Below are positions 34,175 to 43,040 of a stretch of DNA of 64,000 nt, one piece after another. Position 1 is the first letter of the stretch; each line of letters opens with the position of its first letter. Where the stretch lies: positions 2,108,001-2,172,000 of the forward strand of contig NZ_CP094533.1 in assembly GCF_022811605.1 (NCBI RefSeq). The letters are read 5' to 3'. This DNA is from Agromyces soli (GTDB lineage: Bacteria > Actinomycetota > Actinomycetes > Actinomycetales > Microbacteriaceae). The notes under the pieces were generated by a model. That model worked only from the letters and a program-made list of their open reading frames with translations, had not been told where the DNA came from and did no database searches. Both the position numbers and the translations under genes were made by a program.

Positions 34175-34594
34175 ATGACCGTCACGAGCTGCTACCCGGT
34201 GCTGATGAGCGACGACGTCGCCGCCGCAGCCCGGTTCTACCGGGAGGAACTGGGCTTCGAGGCGACGTTCGAGAGCGACTGGTACGTGAGCCTCCGCCTC
34301 GGAGCGTGGGAGCTCGCGGTGCTCGACCGCGCGCACGAGACGATCCCCGCCGGGTTCGGCACGGCCGCCGCAGGAGTCCTGCTGAACCTCGAGGTCGACG
34401 ACGTGGACGCCGTGCACGCCCGACTCGTCGGCGAGCGCGGCCTCGAGCCGGTGCTCGCGCTCCGCGACGAGGCCTTCGGGCAGCGGCACTTCATCGTCGC
34501 CGCTCCTGACGGCGTGCTGCTCGACGTCATCCAGCCGATCCAGCCGAGCGCGGAGTTCCTCGCGGCCTACGCCGCGGGCGCCGCCGAGGGGTGA
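34175..34594 (+). CDS. VOC/glyoxalase-fold protein
   Basis: A 139-residue vicinal-oxygen-chelate domain protein. It starts [20 protein letters not shown], with [20 protein letters not shown] (about 22-41), [16 protein letters not shown] and [20 protein letters not shown] near 100-120. Members include glyoxalases, dioxygenases and resistance proteins that bind bleomycin or fosfomycin; nothing selects between them here. TAAAGGAG precedes the ATG. Divergence from a TetR gene with a shared operator suggests induction by a small molecule, possibly its own ligand. Confidence 0.9.
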   Translation: MTVTSCYPVLMSDDVAAAARFYREELGFEATFESDWYVSLRLGAWELAVLDRAHETIPAGFGTAAAGVLLNLEVDDVDAVHARLVGERGLEPVLALRDEAFGQRHFIVAAPDGVLLDVIQPIQPSAEFLAAYAAGAAEG

Positions 34595-34610
34595 GCCGGG
34601 CGCGTCGCGC

Positions 34611-35285
34611 TCAGCCCGCCTGCTGCTCGCGGCGCACCATCTCGCCGATCCAGATCGGCGCGTAGGGCGAGGTGCAGTTCGGCGGCGTGGGGTAGTCCTT
34701 CAGGACCTCGAGGCGTTCGCCGATGTCGAGCGCCCGCGCCCGCAGCTCGGGGCGGCGGATGCCGATCGTGGCGAGGCAGGTGTTCATCTCCCACTGCAGA
34801 CGGTCCGGGGCGTCCTTCATCTCCGCCTCGATCGTGTCGAGCAGGCCCGGAAGGTCGAGCGCCTCGGGCCGCTTCGCGACCGCGTCGGAGGTGAGCGCCC
34901 AGCCCGCGCTCGCGACGACCGGATCGGCGTCGGCGAGCCAGGCCTTGCGCAGTTCCTCGGCGTGCGGGCCCTTCTTCACGACAGAGTTCACGAGCCAGTC
35001 GTGCACCTTCGGCGCCCGGGCCTCCCGCAGCATCCCGTCGAGCTCGGCCGGCGTGAAGGCGCGCGGCTTCGAGATCAGGAGGGCGACCAGCCGGGCGGCG
35101 GTGTCATCGGTGGCCCAGAGCCGGAGCGCGAGCTCGTGGTCGGACTTCAGGCGCTTGGCCACGCCGCGGAGCTTCGTCAGGTTCACGCCGTGGTCGTCGC
35201 CGTGCCGGGCGTTCACCTCGCGCATGCGCGGATCCTCGAGCTCGGCCAGCTCGGCGAGCACCTCGTCGACGGTGGAATCGGTCAT
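34611..35285 (-). CDS. DNA alkylation repair (AlkD-like) HEAT-repeat protein
   Basis: A 224-residue all-helical protein of the DNA alkylation repair family. NARHGDDHGVNLTKLRGVAK (about 25-44) is the conserved first HEAT repeat; LRLWATDDTAARLVALLISK and VHDWLVNSVVKK follow. AlkD glycosylases remove bulky alkylated bases without flipping them. GGAGGG lies about 6 bases before the ATG, with TAGGCT about 25 bases further upstream. The neighbouring proS gene is on the same strand but 35 bp away. Confidence 0.85.
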   Translation of the reverse strand: MTDSTVDEVLAELAELEDPRMREVNARHGDDHGVNLTKLRGVAKRLKSDHELALRLWATDDTAARLVALLISKPRAFTPAELDGMLREARAPKVHDWLVNSVVKKGPHAEELRKAWLADADPVVASAGWALTSDAVAKRPEALDLPGLLDTIEAEMKDAPDRLQWEMNTCLATIGIRRPELRARALDIGERLEVLKDYPTPPNCTSPYAPIWIGEMVRREQQAG

Positions 35286-35320
35286 CGGAGCCCTCCGCTC
35301 GTTCGCGACCAGCCTAGGAG

Positions 35321-36742
35321 CTAGTAGCTGCGGGCGACGATCGCGACCAGACCGTCCTGGTCCGCGCCGGCCGGCAGCCCGCCGTCCTCGGTCTGGAGGC
35401 ACCGGACCGTGACAGCCTTCGCCGCCAGCTCGTCCTCGCCGGTCTCGCCGAGCGCGGCGTACGGGATCCGCGCGAAGCCCGTGGATGCCGCGGCGATCGC
35501 CTCCGCGACCGTCTCGACGTCCGTCGTGCGGGCGGCGAGCCGCTCGCGCGCCTGCGCGAGCATCTCGGACTGCATCTCCTCGAGCAGCGGGGGAATCGCG
35601 GCGCTCAGCCGGTCGAGCGGCACGGTGGTCTTTCCCATGACGTGACGGCGCGCGAGGGTCACCTGCTGGGCGTCGAGATCGCGCGGCCCGACCTCGATGC
35701 GGAGCGGCACGCCCTTGAGCTCCCATTCGACGATGCGGCGTCCGAAGCCGGGGGTGCCGCGAACGTCCAGCCGGACGCGCACACCCGCTTCGCTCAGCTC
35801 GTCCGCGACCGCGGAAGCCGCAGACGCGGTGCGCTCGTCGTCCTTCACCGCGACGACGACCGCCTGGATCGGTGCGATGCGCGGCGGCACCCGCAGACCG
35901 GCCTGGTCGCCGTGCGACATGATGAGCCCGCCCATCATCCGCGTGCTCGAACCCCACGAGGTCGTCCAGCAGCTCTGGACCGTGCCCGAGGCATCCGTGT
36001 ACCCGATGTCGAACGCCCGGGCGAAGTTCTGACCCAGCTCGTGGCTCGTCGCCATCTGCAGGGCCTTGCCGTCGCCCATCATCGCCTCGCAGGTCATGGT
36101 GTTGACGGCGCCAGCGAATCGCTCGCGCGGGCTCTTCACCCCGACCAGCACCGGGATCGCAAGCGTGTCCTGCAGGAAGTCGCGGTACACCTCCAGATGG
36201 ATGCGACGGGCGTACGCCGCGGCATCCGCTGCGGTGGCGTGCGCGGTGTGACCCTCCTGCCAGAGGAACTCCGTCGTGCGCAGGAACAGGCGCGGACGCA
36301 GCTCCCAGCGCACGACGTTCGCCCACTGGTTCAAGAGCATCGGCAGGTCGCGATGGGATTGGACCCACTTCGCCATGAGGGCGCCGAACACGGTCTCGCT
36401 CGTGGGGCGCACGACGACGGGTTCGGTCAGTTCCTTGCCGCCCGCGTGCGTCACGACGGCGAGTTCGGGGCTGAAGCCCTCGACGTGCTCGGCCTCGCGC
36501 TCGAGGTAGGACTCCGGGATGAAGAGCGGCAGGTACACGTTCTCGGCACCCGTGCGCTTGATGCGCGCGTCGACGTCGGCCTGCATGCCCTCCCAGATCG
36601 CGTACGCGTACGGTCGGATGACCATGGTGCCGCGCACCGGCCCGTTGTCGGCGAGCTGCGCCTTCTCCAGGACGTCCTGGTACCAGCGGGGAAAGTCGTC
36701 CTGCACCGACGCGAGCACGCCGGAGCCTCCGTGTTGCACCAT
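35321..36742 (-). CDS. proS: Proline-tRNA ligase, type 3 (archaeal/eukaryote-like)
   Basis: A 473-residue class II synthetase charging tRNA-Pro. Motif 2 is RWELRPRLFLRTTEFLWQEG (about 144-163) and TSHELGQNFARAFDIGY with SCWTTSWGSSTRMMGGLIMS (about 234-280) is motif 3. The anticodon domain is at about 285-385 and a C-terminal Zn-type domain ends in ARSY, the terminal Tyr typical of type 3 ProRS. Most bacteria use the longer type 1, so this is the eukaryote-like form. ATG 36742 has CATAAT 8 nt upstream (leaderless reading); a GTG at 36718 with GGAGG 7 bases upstream is an alternative start. Confidence 0.95.
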   Translation of the reverse strand: MVQHGGSGVLASVQDDFPRWYQDVLEKAQLADNGPVRGTMVIRPYAYAIWEGMQADVDARIKRTGAENVYLPLFIPESYLEREAEHVEGFSPELAVVTHAGGKELTEPVVVRPTSETVFGALMAKWVQSHRDLPMLLNQWANVVRWELRPRLFLRTTEFLWQEGHTAHATAADAAAYARRIHLEVYRDFLQDTLAIPVLVGVKSPRERFAGAVNTMTCEAMMGDGKALQMATSHELGQNFARAFDIGYTDASGTVQSCWTTSWGSSTRMMGGLIMSHGDQAGLRVPPRIAPIQAVVVAVKDDERTASAASAVADELSEAGVRVRLDVRGTPGFGRRIVEWELKGVPLRIEVGPRDLDAQQVTLARRHVMGKTTVPLDRLSAAIPPLLEEMQSEMLAQARERLAARTTDVETVAEAIAAASTGFARIPYAALGETGEDELAAKAVTVRCLQTEDGGLPAGADQDGLVAIVARSY

Positions 36743-36817
36743 GCCTTCACATTATGGAGAAGGACGGGCTGAGCCGCATCCCGGAGCTACCCGGTGGTGC
36801 TGCGCGTCACCAATGAC

Positions 36818-36846
36818 GAACGCCCGCCGGTTTGGGGCGGGCGTTC
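36818..36846. terminator. Hairpin between tRNA-Ser and proS
   Basis: GAACGCCCGCC (36818-36828) and GGCGGGCGTTC (36836-36846) are perfect complements over 11 bp with a seven-base loop. It follows the tRNA-Ser gene on the minus strand. Confidence 0.75.
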
Positions 36847-36857
36847 GGTGGTGCTGG

Positions 36858-36942
36858 CGGAGGATGGGGGATTCGAACCCCCGAGGGCTTTCACCCAACA
36901 CGCTTTCCAAGCGTGCGCCATAGGCCACTAGGCGAATCCTCC
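36858..36942 (-). tRNA. tRNA-Ser (anticodon GGA)
   Basis: An 85-base class II tRNA with a long variable arm. On the minus strand the acceptor GGAGGAT pairs with ATCCTCC. The anticodon loop TTGGAAA places GGA at 36906-36908 (plus-strand TCC), reading UCC/UCU. T arm GGTTCGAATCC. It lies directly after the SRP RNA in the same direction. Confidence 0.95.
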
Positions 36943-36945
36943 AAA

Positions 36946-37033
36946 GACCCCTCACGCACCCGCCAGAGCCCGGTTACCCTTGCTGCGTTTCCGCCCTGGG
37001 GGAGTTGGCCTGGATGGCGCCACGTGAGGAGCC
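36946..37033 (-). ncRNA. ffs: Signal recognition particle RNA (4.5S type)
   Basis: The minus strand carries the SRP hallmark: CCAGGGCGGAAACGCAGCAA followed by GGGTAACCGGGCTCTGGCGGG, the symmetric and asymmetric loops that bind Ffh. The ends GGCTCCTCACG and CGTGAGGGGTC pair, giving a single long hairpin of about 88 nt. TAGACT on the minus strand (plus 37040-37045) is 6 nt before the 5' end, a good -10. It is followed by a few T and then the tRNA-Ser. Confidence 0.93.
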
Positions 37034-37104
37034 TCGGACAGTCTACCCGAGCGAACGGCTCCGGATGAACGCGCGCTCTCAGCCTCGACCAATAGGCTGG
37101 GTTC

Positions 37105-39291
37105 GTGGCGCACAGCATCTACATCTGCTCCGCCGAGGGGAACACGGGCAAGTCGACCGTCGCGCTCGGGACCCTCGACACGCTCATCCACCGGGCGACC
37201 CGGGTCGGCGTGTTCCGTCCGGTCGCGCGTTCGACCGCGGAACGCGACTACGTGCTCGAGCTGCTGCTCGGCCACGACGGCGTCGTCGACCTCGCCTACG
37301 AAGACGCGATCGGCGTCGGCTACGACGACGTCCACGCCGACCCCGACGGTGCGCTCGCGACGATCGTGCAGCGCTTCAAGGCCGTCGAGGCGCGCTGCGA
37401 CACCGTCGTCATCCTCGGCTCCGACTACACCGACGTCGCGAGCCCGACCGAGCTCGCCTTCAACGCCCGCATCGCCGCGAACCTCGGCGCGCCGGTGCTG
37501 CTCGTGCTGGGCGGTCGCGCCGGGCTCCAGGGCGCCGACCGCATCGGGCACGCGGATCACGCCGTGGGCGACGAGGCGCGCACCGCGCCCGAGCTCGCGC
37601 AGCTCGCCGAGCTCGCGGTCGAGGAGCTCGAGCGGGAGCACGCGAGCCTCCTCGGCATCGTCGTGAACCGCGCCGACCCCGGCGAGCTCGACGCCATCGT
37701 CGCCGAGGTGCGCGCCGCCGTGCAACGCGGCCCGGGTCGGCACGGCCGGCCCGCGGCATCCGTCGTCGGAGAGGCGCCCACCGCGGTCTGGGCGATCCCC
37801 GAGGACCGCTACCTCGTCGCCCCCTCGATGCGCACCGTGATGGAGGCGGTCGGCGGCGAGCTCTACGTCGGCGACCCCGACCTGCTCGACCGCGAGGCGC
37901 TCGGCGTCGTCATCGCCGCGATGTCGATGGAGAACGTGCTCAACTGGCTCACCGAGGGCGCGGTCGTGATCGTGCCGGGGGACCGCAGCGAGGTGCTGCT
38001 CGGCGTGCTCACCGCGCACTCGAGCCAGTCGTTCCCGTCGATCTCCGGCATCGTGCTGAACGGCGGCTTCCCGCTCTCCGAGCAGGTCGAACGCCTCGTG
38101 CAGGGACTGAAAGCGGGCCTGCCGATCATCCGCACGCCGATGTCGAGCTACGAGACGGCCCTCGCCATCACGCGCACGCGCGGCCGGCTCGCCGCCGAGT
38201 CGCAGCGCAAGCGCGACACCGCCCTCGCGCTGTTCGAGAAGCACATCGACGCCGAAGCCCTGCTCGAGCTCCTCGACGTCGCCCGCACCGATGTCGTCAC
38301 CCCGCTCATGTTCGAATACGGGCTGCTCGAGCGGGCGCGCCGGGCGAAGAAGCACATCGTGCTGCCCGAGGGCTACGACGACCGCATCCTCCGCGCCGCC
38401 GCGACCCTGCTCGCACGCGAGGTCGCGGAGCTCACGATTCTCGGCGAGGAGATCGAGATCCGTTCGCGGGCGATCGGACTCGGCCTCGACCTCTCCCGGG
38501 CGACCGTGCTCTCGAACCACGACTTCGTCTACGTCACCCGCTTCGCCGAGGAGTACCAGCGCCGACGCGCCCACAAGGGGGTCACGCTCGAGCAGGCGCG
38601 GGAACGGGTGCAGGACGTCTCGTACTTCGGCACGATGATGGTCGAGCTCGGCATGGCCGACGGCATGGTCTCCGGCGCCGCGCACACGACGGCGCACACC
38701 ATCCGGCCGTCCTTCGAGATCGTGAAGACCCGGCCGAACGTCGACATCGTGTCGAGCGTGTTCCTGATGGCGCTCGCCGACCGGGTGCTCGTCTACGGCG
38801 ACTGCGCCATCGTGCCGGATCCGACGGCGGCCCAGCTCGCCGACATCGCGATCTCCTCGGCTCGCACGGCCGAGCAGTTCGGCATCGAGCCGCGAGTGGC
38901 GATGCTCTCGTATTCGACGGGCGGGTCCGGCGAGGGGGCCGACGTCGACAAGGTGCGCAAGGCGACCGAGCTCGTGCGGCTGCGGGAGCCCGCGCTCGCC
39001 GTGGAGGGACCGATCCAGTACGACGCGGCGGTCGACGCGGCGGTCGCGCGCACCAAGCTGCCCGAGTCGGAGGTGGCGGGGCGGGCCACGGTCTTCGTGT
39101 TCCCAGATCTGAACACGGGCAACAACACCTACAAAGCGGTGCAGCGCTCGGCCGGCGCCGTCGCCATCGGCCCGGTGCTGCAGGGGCTCAACAAGCCGGT
39201 CAACGACCTCTCCCGCGGCGCCACGGTGCAGGACATCGTGAACACCGTGGCGATCACGGCGATCCAGGCGGCCGAGGGCGGCGTGCGATGA
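37105..39291 (+). CDS. pta: Phosphate acetyltransferase (long form with DRTGG domain)
   Basis: A 728-residue Pta that makes acetyl phosphate from acetyl-CoA. The N-terminal P-loop-like domain opens MAHSIYICSAEGNTGKSTVA (BioD-like, about 1-210). A DRTGG domain follows (about 225-335). The C-terminal transferase (about 390-728) has VMVELGMADGMVSGAAHTTA, SYSTGGSGEGADVDKV and VFPDLNTGNNTYKAVQRS. GTG 37105 has TAGGCT at 37093-37098, 6 nt upstream, so it is probably leaderless. ackA overlaps the end by four bases; with it the pair interconverts acetyl-CoA, acetyl phosphate and acetate with ATP. Confidence 0.97.
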   Translation: MAHSIYICSAEGNTGKSTVALGTLDTLIHRATRVGVFRPVARSTAERDYVLELLLGHDGVVDLAYEDAIGVGYDDVHADPDGALATIVQRFKAVEARCDTVVILGSDYTDVASPTELAFNARIAANLGAPVLLVLGGRAGLQGADRIGHADHAVGDEARTAPELAQLAELAVEELEREHASLLGIVVNRADPGELDAIVAEVRAAVQRGPGRHGRPAASVVGEAPTAVWAIPEDRYLVAPSMRTVMEAVGGELYVGDPDLLDREALGVVIAAMSMENVLNWLTEGAVVIVPGDRSEVLLGVLTAHSSQSFPSISGIVLNGGFPLSEQVERLVQGLKAGLPIIRTPMSSYETALAITRTRGRLAAESQRKRDTALALFEKHIDAEALLELLDVARTDVVTPLMFEYGLLERARRAKKHIVLPEGYDDRILRAAATLLAREVAELTILGEEIEIRSRAIGLGLDLSRATVLSNHDFVYVTRFAEEYQRRRAHKGVTLEQARERVQDVSYFGTMMVELGMADGMVSGAAHTTAHTIRPSFEIVKTRPNVDIVSSVFLMALADRVLVYGDCAIVPDPTAAQLADIAISSARTAEQFGIEPRVAMLSYSTGGSGEGADVDKVRKATELVRLREPALAVEGPIQYDAAVDAAVARTKLPESEVAGRATVFVFPDLNTGNNTYKAVQRSAGAVAIGPVLQGLNKPVNDLSRGATVQDIVNTVAITAIQAAEGGVR

Positions 39292-40508
39292 GCGTCGTGC
39301 TCGTCTGCAACTCCGGTTCGTCCTCCTTCAAGTACCAGCTCATCGACGTCGCGCGCTCGGAGACGCTCGCGAGCGGCATCGTGGAGCGCATCGGTGCCGG
39401 CGTCGGACACGCCCAGCACCGGCACGAGGGGCCGGAGAACACGAGTCACGGCTCGAACTGGGACGGCGCCTTCGAGGTGCCGGACCACTTCGCGGCATTC
39501 GAGGTGATGCTCGAGGGCTTCGCGGCGCACGGGCCGTCGCTCGAGGAGTTCCCGCCGGTCGCGATCGGTCACCGGGTGGTGCAGGGCGGCGCGCGCTTCT
39601 TCGAGCCGACCGTCATCACCGAGCTCGTGAAGATCAACATCGACGAGCTGTCCTCGCTCGCGCCGCTGCACAACCCGGCGAACCTCGCGGGCATCGAGGC
39701 GGCGCAGCGGGCCTTCCCGGACGTGCCGCACGTCGCGGTGTTCGACACCGCCTTCCACCAGACGATGCCGCCGGCCGCCTACAGCTATGCGATCGATCGC
39801 GAGGTGGCGGCCAAGCACCGCATCCGCCGCTACGGTTTCCACGGCACCTCCCACCGCTTCGTCTCGCGGGCGACGGCGGAGTTCCTCGGCCGGCCGCTCG
39901 AGGAGCTGCGCACGATCGTGCTGCACCTCGGCAACGGGGCCTCGGCCTGCGCCGTGTCGGGCGGGCGCTCGGTGGAGACCAGCATGGGGATGACTCCGCT
40001 GGAGGGGCTCGTCATGGGCACGCGTTCGGGCGACCTCGATCCGGCGGTGCTGCTGCATTTGCAGCGGCGCGCCGGCTACTCGGTGGCCGAGCTCGACGAA
40101 CTGCTGAACCAGCGCAGCGGAGTTCTGGGACTCGGCGGGCACGCGGACATGCGCGATCTCGTCGCCGCGGCCGACGGCGGCGACCAGGCGGCCGCCCTCG
40201 CGCTCGAGGTCTATGCGCATCGGGTGCGTTCCTATGTCGGGGCGTACGCGGCCCAACTCGGCCGGGTCGACGCGATCGTGTTCACCGCCGGGGTCGGCGA
40301 GAACGCCGCGCCCGTGCGGGAGTGGTGCCTGGCCGGGCTCGAGGGCTTCGGCGTCATCGTCGACCCCGACCGCAACCGGGCGGCCGAGCGCGGTGCGCGG
40401 CGGATCTCGGGCGACGACTCCCGCGTCGAGGTGCTCGTGGTGCCGACGAACGAGGAGCTCGAGATCGCCAGGCAGACGGCCGAGGTGGTCGGCGGCGCGC
40501 ACGGCTGA
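39288..40508 (+). CDS. ackA: Acetate kinase
   Basis: A 406-residue acetate kinase (acetyl phosphate plus ADP to acetate plus ATP). It has the ASKHA opening VLVCNSGSSSFKYQLID with N7, HRVVQGG (substrate Arg), VFDTAFHQTMP (about 150-160), GFHGTSHRFV (about 184-193, catalytic His), HLGNGASACAV and FTAGVGENAAPVR (about 330-342). The ATG overlaps the pta stop (ATGA), so the two enzymes are made together. Confidence 0.97.
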   Translation: MSVVLVCNSGSSSFKYQLIDVARSETLASGIVERIGAGVGHAQHRHEGPENTSHGSNWDGAFEVPDHFAAFEVMLEGFAAHGPSLEEFPPVAIGHRVVQGGARFFEPTVITELVKINIDELSSLAPLHNPANLAGIEAAQRAFPDVPHVAVFDTAFHQTMPPAAYSYAIDREVAAKHRIRRYGFHGTSHRFVSRATAEFLGRPLEELRTIVLHLGNGASACAVSGGRSVETSMGMTPLEGLVMGTRSGDLDPAVLLHLQRRAGYSVAELDELLNQRSGVLGLGGHADMRDLVAAADGGDQAAALALEVYAHRVRSYVGAYAAQLGRVDAIVFTAGVGENAAPVREWCLAGLEGFGVIVDPDRNRAAERGARRISGDDSRVEVLVVPTNEELEIARQTAEVVGGAHG

Positions 40509-40564
40509 GCGCGCGCTGATCGCGCCGTGGCCGCGCGATCCCCGCGACGGCGTTGCGTCGAACA

Positions 40565-40600
40565 TTCCACAAGGACTGTTGCACAACACTCCTTGTGGAA
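40565..40600. promoter_or_regulatory. Operator of the ArsR-type regulator/MFS operon
   Basis: TTCCACAAGGA (40565-40575) and TCCTTGTGGAA (40590-40600) are perfect inverted repeats, enclosing TGTTG-CA-CAACA. The 36 bp site ends one base before TAGGCT (40602-40607), the -10 of the operon, and so covers the -35 region. This is the classic position for a repressor, most likely the protein encoded at 40614. Confidence 0.8.
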
Positions 40601-40613
40601 CTAGGCTGCCGGT

Positions 40614-41207
40614 ATGACCGACGACACCGAGCGCCGCGAACCGAGCCGCATCGAGCTGCACGACCTCGGCCGCATGCGGGCGCTCGCGAACCCGGCGCGC
40701 ACGCAGCTGCTCGGCCTGCTGCGCCTCGACGGCCCCGCGACCGTGGGCGTGCTGGCCGAGCGCCTCGGCGAGGCGCCGGGCTCGGTGAGCTACCATCTGC
40801 GCACCCTCGCCAAGCACGGCTTCGTCGAGGAGGCGCCGGAGCTCGCTCGCGACGGTCGGGAGCGGTGGTGGCGCGCCGCCCACGACTACACCAGCTGGAA
40901 CCCGCTCGCGTTCCGCGACGACCCGGCGACCCGGGCCGGGCTCGACGAGTTCCGTCGCCAGGTGATCGACGGCTATCACCGCGAACTGCTCGACGCGCTC
41001 GCGGCCGAGGCCGAGCTCGACACGGACTGGATCGAGGCATCCGAGTCCGCCGACGCCGCCGCGCACCTCACCGCGCCGGAGCTCGCCGAACTCTCGGCGG
41101 AGCTCGCGGCCGTCCGCGACCGCTGGTTCCACCGCGGTCGCGAGCGCCGCGACGGCGCCCGGCCCGTGCGCATCATCACCCACACCTTCGTGCGGAGCGA
41201 GCCGTGA
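40614..41207 (+). CDS. ArsR-type winged-helix regulator
   Basis: A 197-residue regulator. The winged helix is at about 18-85 (RMRALANPARTQLLGLLRL, EAPGSVSYHLRTLAKHGFVE). The C-terminal 110 residues are helical and hydrophilic and contain WWRAAHDYTSWNP, a segment seen in ArsR-like proteins paired with transporters. I see no metal-binding CxC motif. The ATG is 6 nt after TAGGCT, so the message is leaderless, and a perfect palindrome lies immediately upstream. Its stop overlaps the MFS gene start, so it very likely controls that exporter. Confidence 0.92.
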   Translation: MTDDTERREPSRIELHDLGRMRALANPARTQLLGLLRLDGPATVGVLAERLGEAPGSVSYHLRTLAKHGFVEEAPELARDGRERWWRAAHDYTSWNPLAFRDDPATRAGLDEFRRQVIDGYHRELLDALAAEAELDTDWIEASESADAAAHLTAPELAELSAELAAVRDRWFHRGRERRDGARPVRIITHTFVRSEP

Positions 41208-42532
41208 GCGGGCCGGATTCGGCCGCGCTCGACGCGGTGGTCGGCGCGCTCTCGCCGAGGCGGCGTGCACCGCTCTTCGCGACCTTCGCGGCGGCGCTCT
41301 TTTCGCTCGGCGGCAATGCGATCGCGCTCGTCGCGATCCCGATCATCGCGCTGCAGCAGACCGGCTCGCCGCTCGCCGCCGGCGTCGTCGGCGTCTTCGC
41401 CACGGTGCCGCTCGTCATCGGGGGTGCGTTCGGAGGTGTGCTCGTCGACCGCTTCGGCTACCGCGCGTCGAGCATCGTGGCCGACCTCGCGAGCGCGGTC
41501 ACCGTGCTCGCCCTGCCGATCCTCCATGCGACGGTCGGCCTCGAGTTCGGGGTGATGCTCGCGCTCGTCTTCCTCGGCGGCCTGCTCGACCCGCCCGGCG
41601 ACACCGCGAAGACCGCGCTCACGCCCGATCTCGCCGCGCTCGCCCGGATGCCGATCGCCCGCGCCGCGGGCATCCAGTCCGCCGTCCAGCGCACCGCCAC
41701 GATGCTCGGCGCCGCCACCGCCGGTGCGCTCATCGCGTTCCTCGGGCCCATGCCGGCGCTGCTCGTCGACGCCGCCGGGTTCGTGATCTCGGCCGCACTC
41801 GTGCTGCTGTTCGTGCCCCGGCGACTGCGAGCGGCGGCGGAGGCCGGCGCGGCGGGGGAGTCGGGCGAAGCGGGGGCGGCCAACGGCGAGGACGGCGCCG
41901 GCAGCCGAGGATTCGTCGCCGGTCTGCGCTTCGTCGCGCGGTCGCCGCTGCTGCGCGCGATCGTGCTGCTCGTGACGCTGACGAACGCGATCGACGCGGC
42001 CGGGATGATGGTGTTGAAGCCGCTCTACGCAACGGAGGTGCTCGGTGATCCGGCACTGCTCGGCTTCATGGTCGGTTGCTTCGCGGGGGGCGCGCTGCTC
42101 GGCTCGACGGTGTTCGCCGCGGTCGGCCATCGCTGGTCGGGGCGGGCGCTGTTCGCCGCCTGCTTCATGCTCGCCGGCACCGTGCCGTACGCGGCGATGG
42201 CGCTCGGGGCCACCGCGCCGGTGCTCCTGCCCGTGCTCGCCGTCTCGGGCTTCGCTGCGGGTGCGATCAACCCGATGATCGCGACCGCGATGTACGGCCT
42301 GATCCCCGATGGCATGCGGGCACGCGTCTTCGGTGTCACCACGGCGGGCGTCACGGCGACGATGCCGCTCGGTGCGTTCCTCGGCGGACTCGCCGCCGAG
42401 CAGCTCGGCGTCGTCGGCACGATGGCGGGCTGCGCCGCGCTCTACCTCGTGCTCGCGTCGAGCCCGCTCTACCTGCGCGCGTTCGGCGGGCTGCGCGCGG
42501 CGAACGCCCGAGCGGCGGCGAGCGACGCCTGA
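41204..42532 (+). CDS. MFS transporter (drug-efflux type)
   Basis: A 442-residue major facilitator protein with 12 hydrophobic segments. The loop 2-3 motif is VFATVPLVIGGAFGGVLVDRFGYR (motif A-like GGVLVDR). A hydrophilic linker (AAAEAGAAGESGEAGAANGE, about 212-231) separates the halves. It resembles the MFS_3/macrolide-type exporters that often sit behind ArsR- or PadR-type regulators. The GTG overlaps the regulator's stop by four bases. The substrate cannot be inferred. It is convergent with the signal-peptidase locus, only 4 bp away. Confidence 0.92.
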   Translation: MSGPDSAALDAVVGALSPRRRAPLFATFAAALFSLGGNAIALVAIPIIALQQTGSPLAAGVVGVFATVPLVIGGAFGGVLVDRFGYRASSIVADLASAVTVLALPILHATVGLEFGVMLALVFLGGLLDPPGDTAKTALTPDLAALARMPIARAAGIQSAVQRTATMLGAATAGALIAFLGPMPALLVDAAGFVISAALVLLFVPRRLRAAAEAGAAGESGEAGAANGEDGAGSRGFVAGLRFVARSPLLRAIVLLVTLTNAIDAAGMMVLKPLYATEVLGDPALLGFMVGCFAGGALLGSTVFAAVGHRWSGRALFAACFMLAGTVPYAAMALGATAPVLLPVLAVSGFAAGAINPMIATAMYGLIPDGMRARVFGVTTAGVTATMPLGAFLGGLAAEQLGVVGTMAGCAALYLVLASSPLYLRAFGGLRAANARAAASDA

Positions 42533-42536
42533 GCCT

Positions 42537-43040
42537 TCACGTGACCGTGCACGTCCCCGTGCCGATCAGGGCGGGCAGGCTCGCCGTGACGAGCCGCTGC
42601 GACGAGGTCCAGCCGGAGCGCTGCATCGAGACCGAGAGGTAGCCGGTGCCGCCGAGCGCGGCGTTCAGGAGTCCGCCCGTGTACGTCGTCGTGTACGAGC
42701 CGCCGCTCGGGCCGGTCGTCGTGAGCGTGCTGCCGAGCAGCACGACCTCGAGCAGCAGGGGGTTGGTCCCGGCCTTGTAGACGGCTTCGCCGACCGCGTA
42801 TCCGGCGGGGAGCTGCCAGGTGATGGAGATGCGTGCGGAGCCGAGCACATTCGATGCCGTGCATGCGGTCGCGAGGGCCGTCGGCGCCGGGATCGTCGCC
42901 GCCGAGACGGTGCCGATGCCAGCCTCGGCGTCGCTCCAGGCGGCCTCGGTCGGCCGCGCGGGGAACGTCATCAGGGCGAGTACGACCACGGCGGCGAGTC
43001 CCACCGCCGCGCGGGTCGGCGCCGGCCCGCGCCGGGTCAC
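42537..43040 (-). CDS. Alternate-signal exported protein C
   Basis: A 167-residue secreted protein. Residues 1-34 form a hydrophobic signal ending PTEAAWSDAEAG, the AAW-x-D-x-E motif of proteins processed by SipW-type signal peptidases. The mature part (about 35-167) is a small Thr/Gly/Ser-rich beta domain with one Cys pair (TACTAS, GTCTVT). Its GTG overlaps the stop of the signal peptidase gene. It is the last of four genes, the other two exported proteins lying upstream. A pilus- or fibre-like surface role is inferred from the locus. Confidence 0.85.
   Translation of the reverse strand: MTRRGPAPTRAAVGLAAVVVLALMTFPARPTEAAWSDAEAGIGTVSAATIPAPTALATACTASNVLGSARISITWQLPAGYAVGEAVYKAGTNPLLLEVVLLGSTLTTTGPSGGSYTTTYTGGLLNAALGGTGYLSVSMQRSGWTSSQRLVTASLPALIGTGTCTVT

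Noticed and set aside
34611..36368. A 585-codon frame reading through proS into the AlkD-like protein
   Set aside because: The N-terminal 360 residues are an out-of-frame reading of proS. The AlkD domain has its own ATG at 35285 with GGAGGG upstream.
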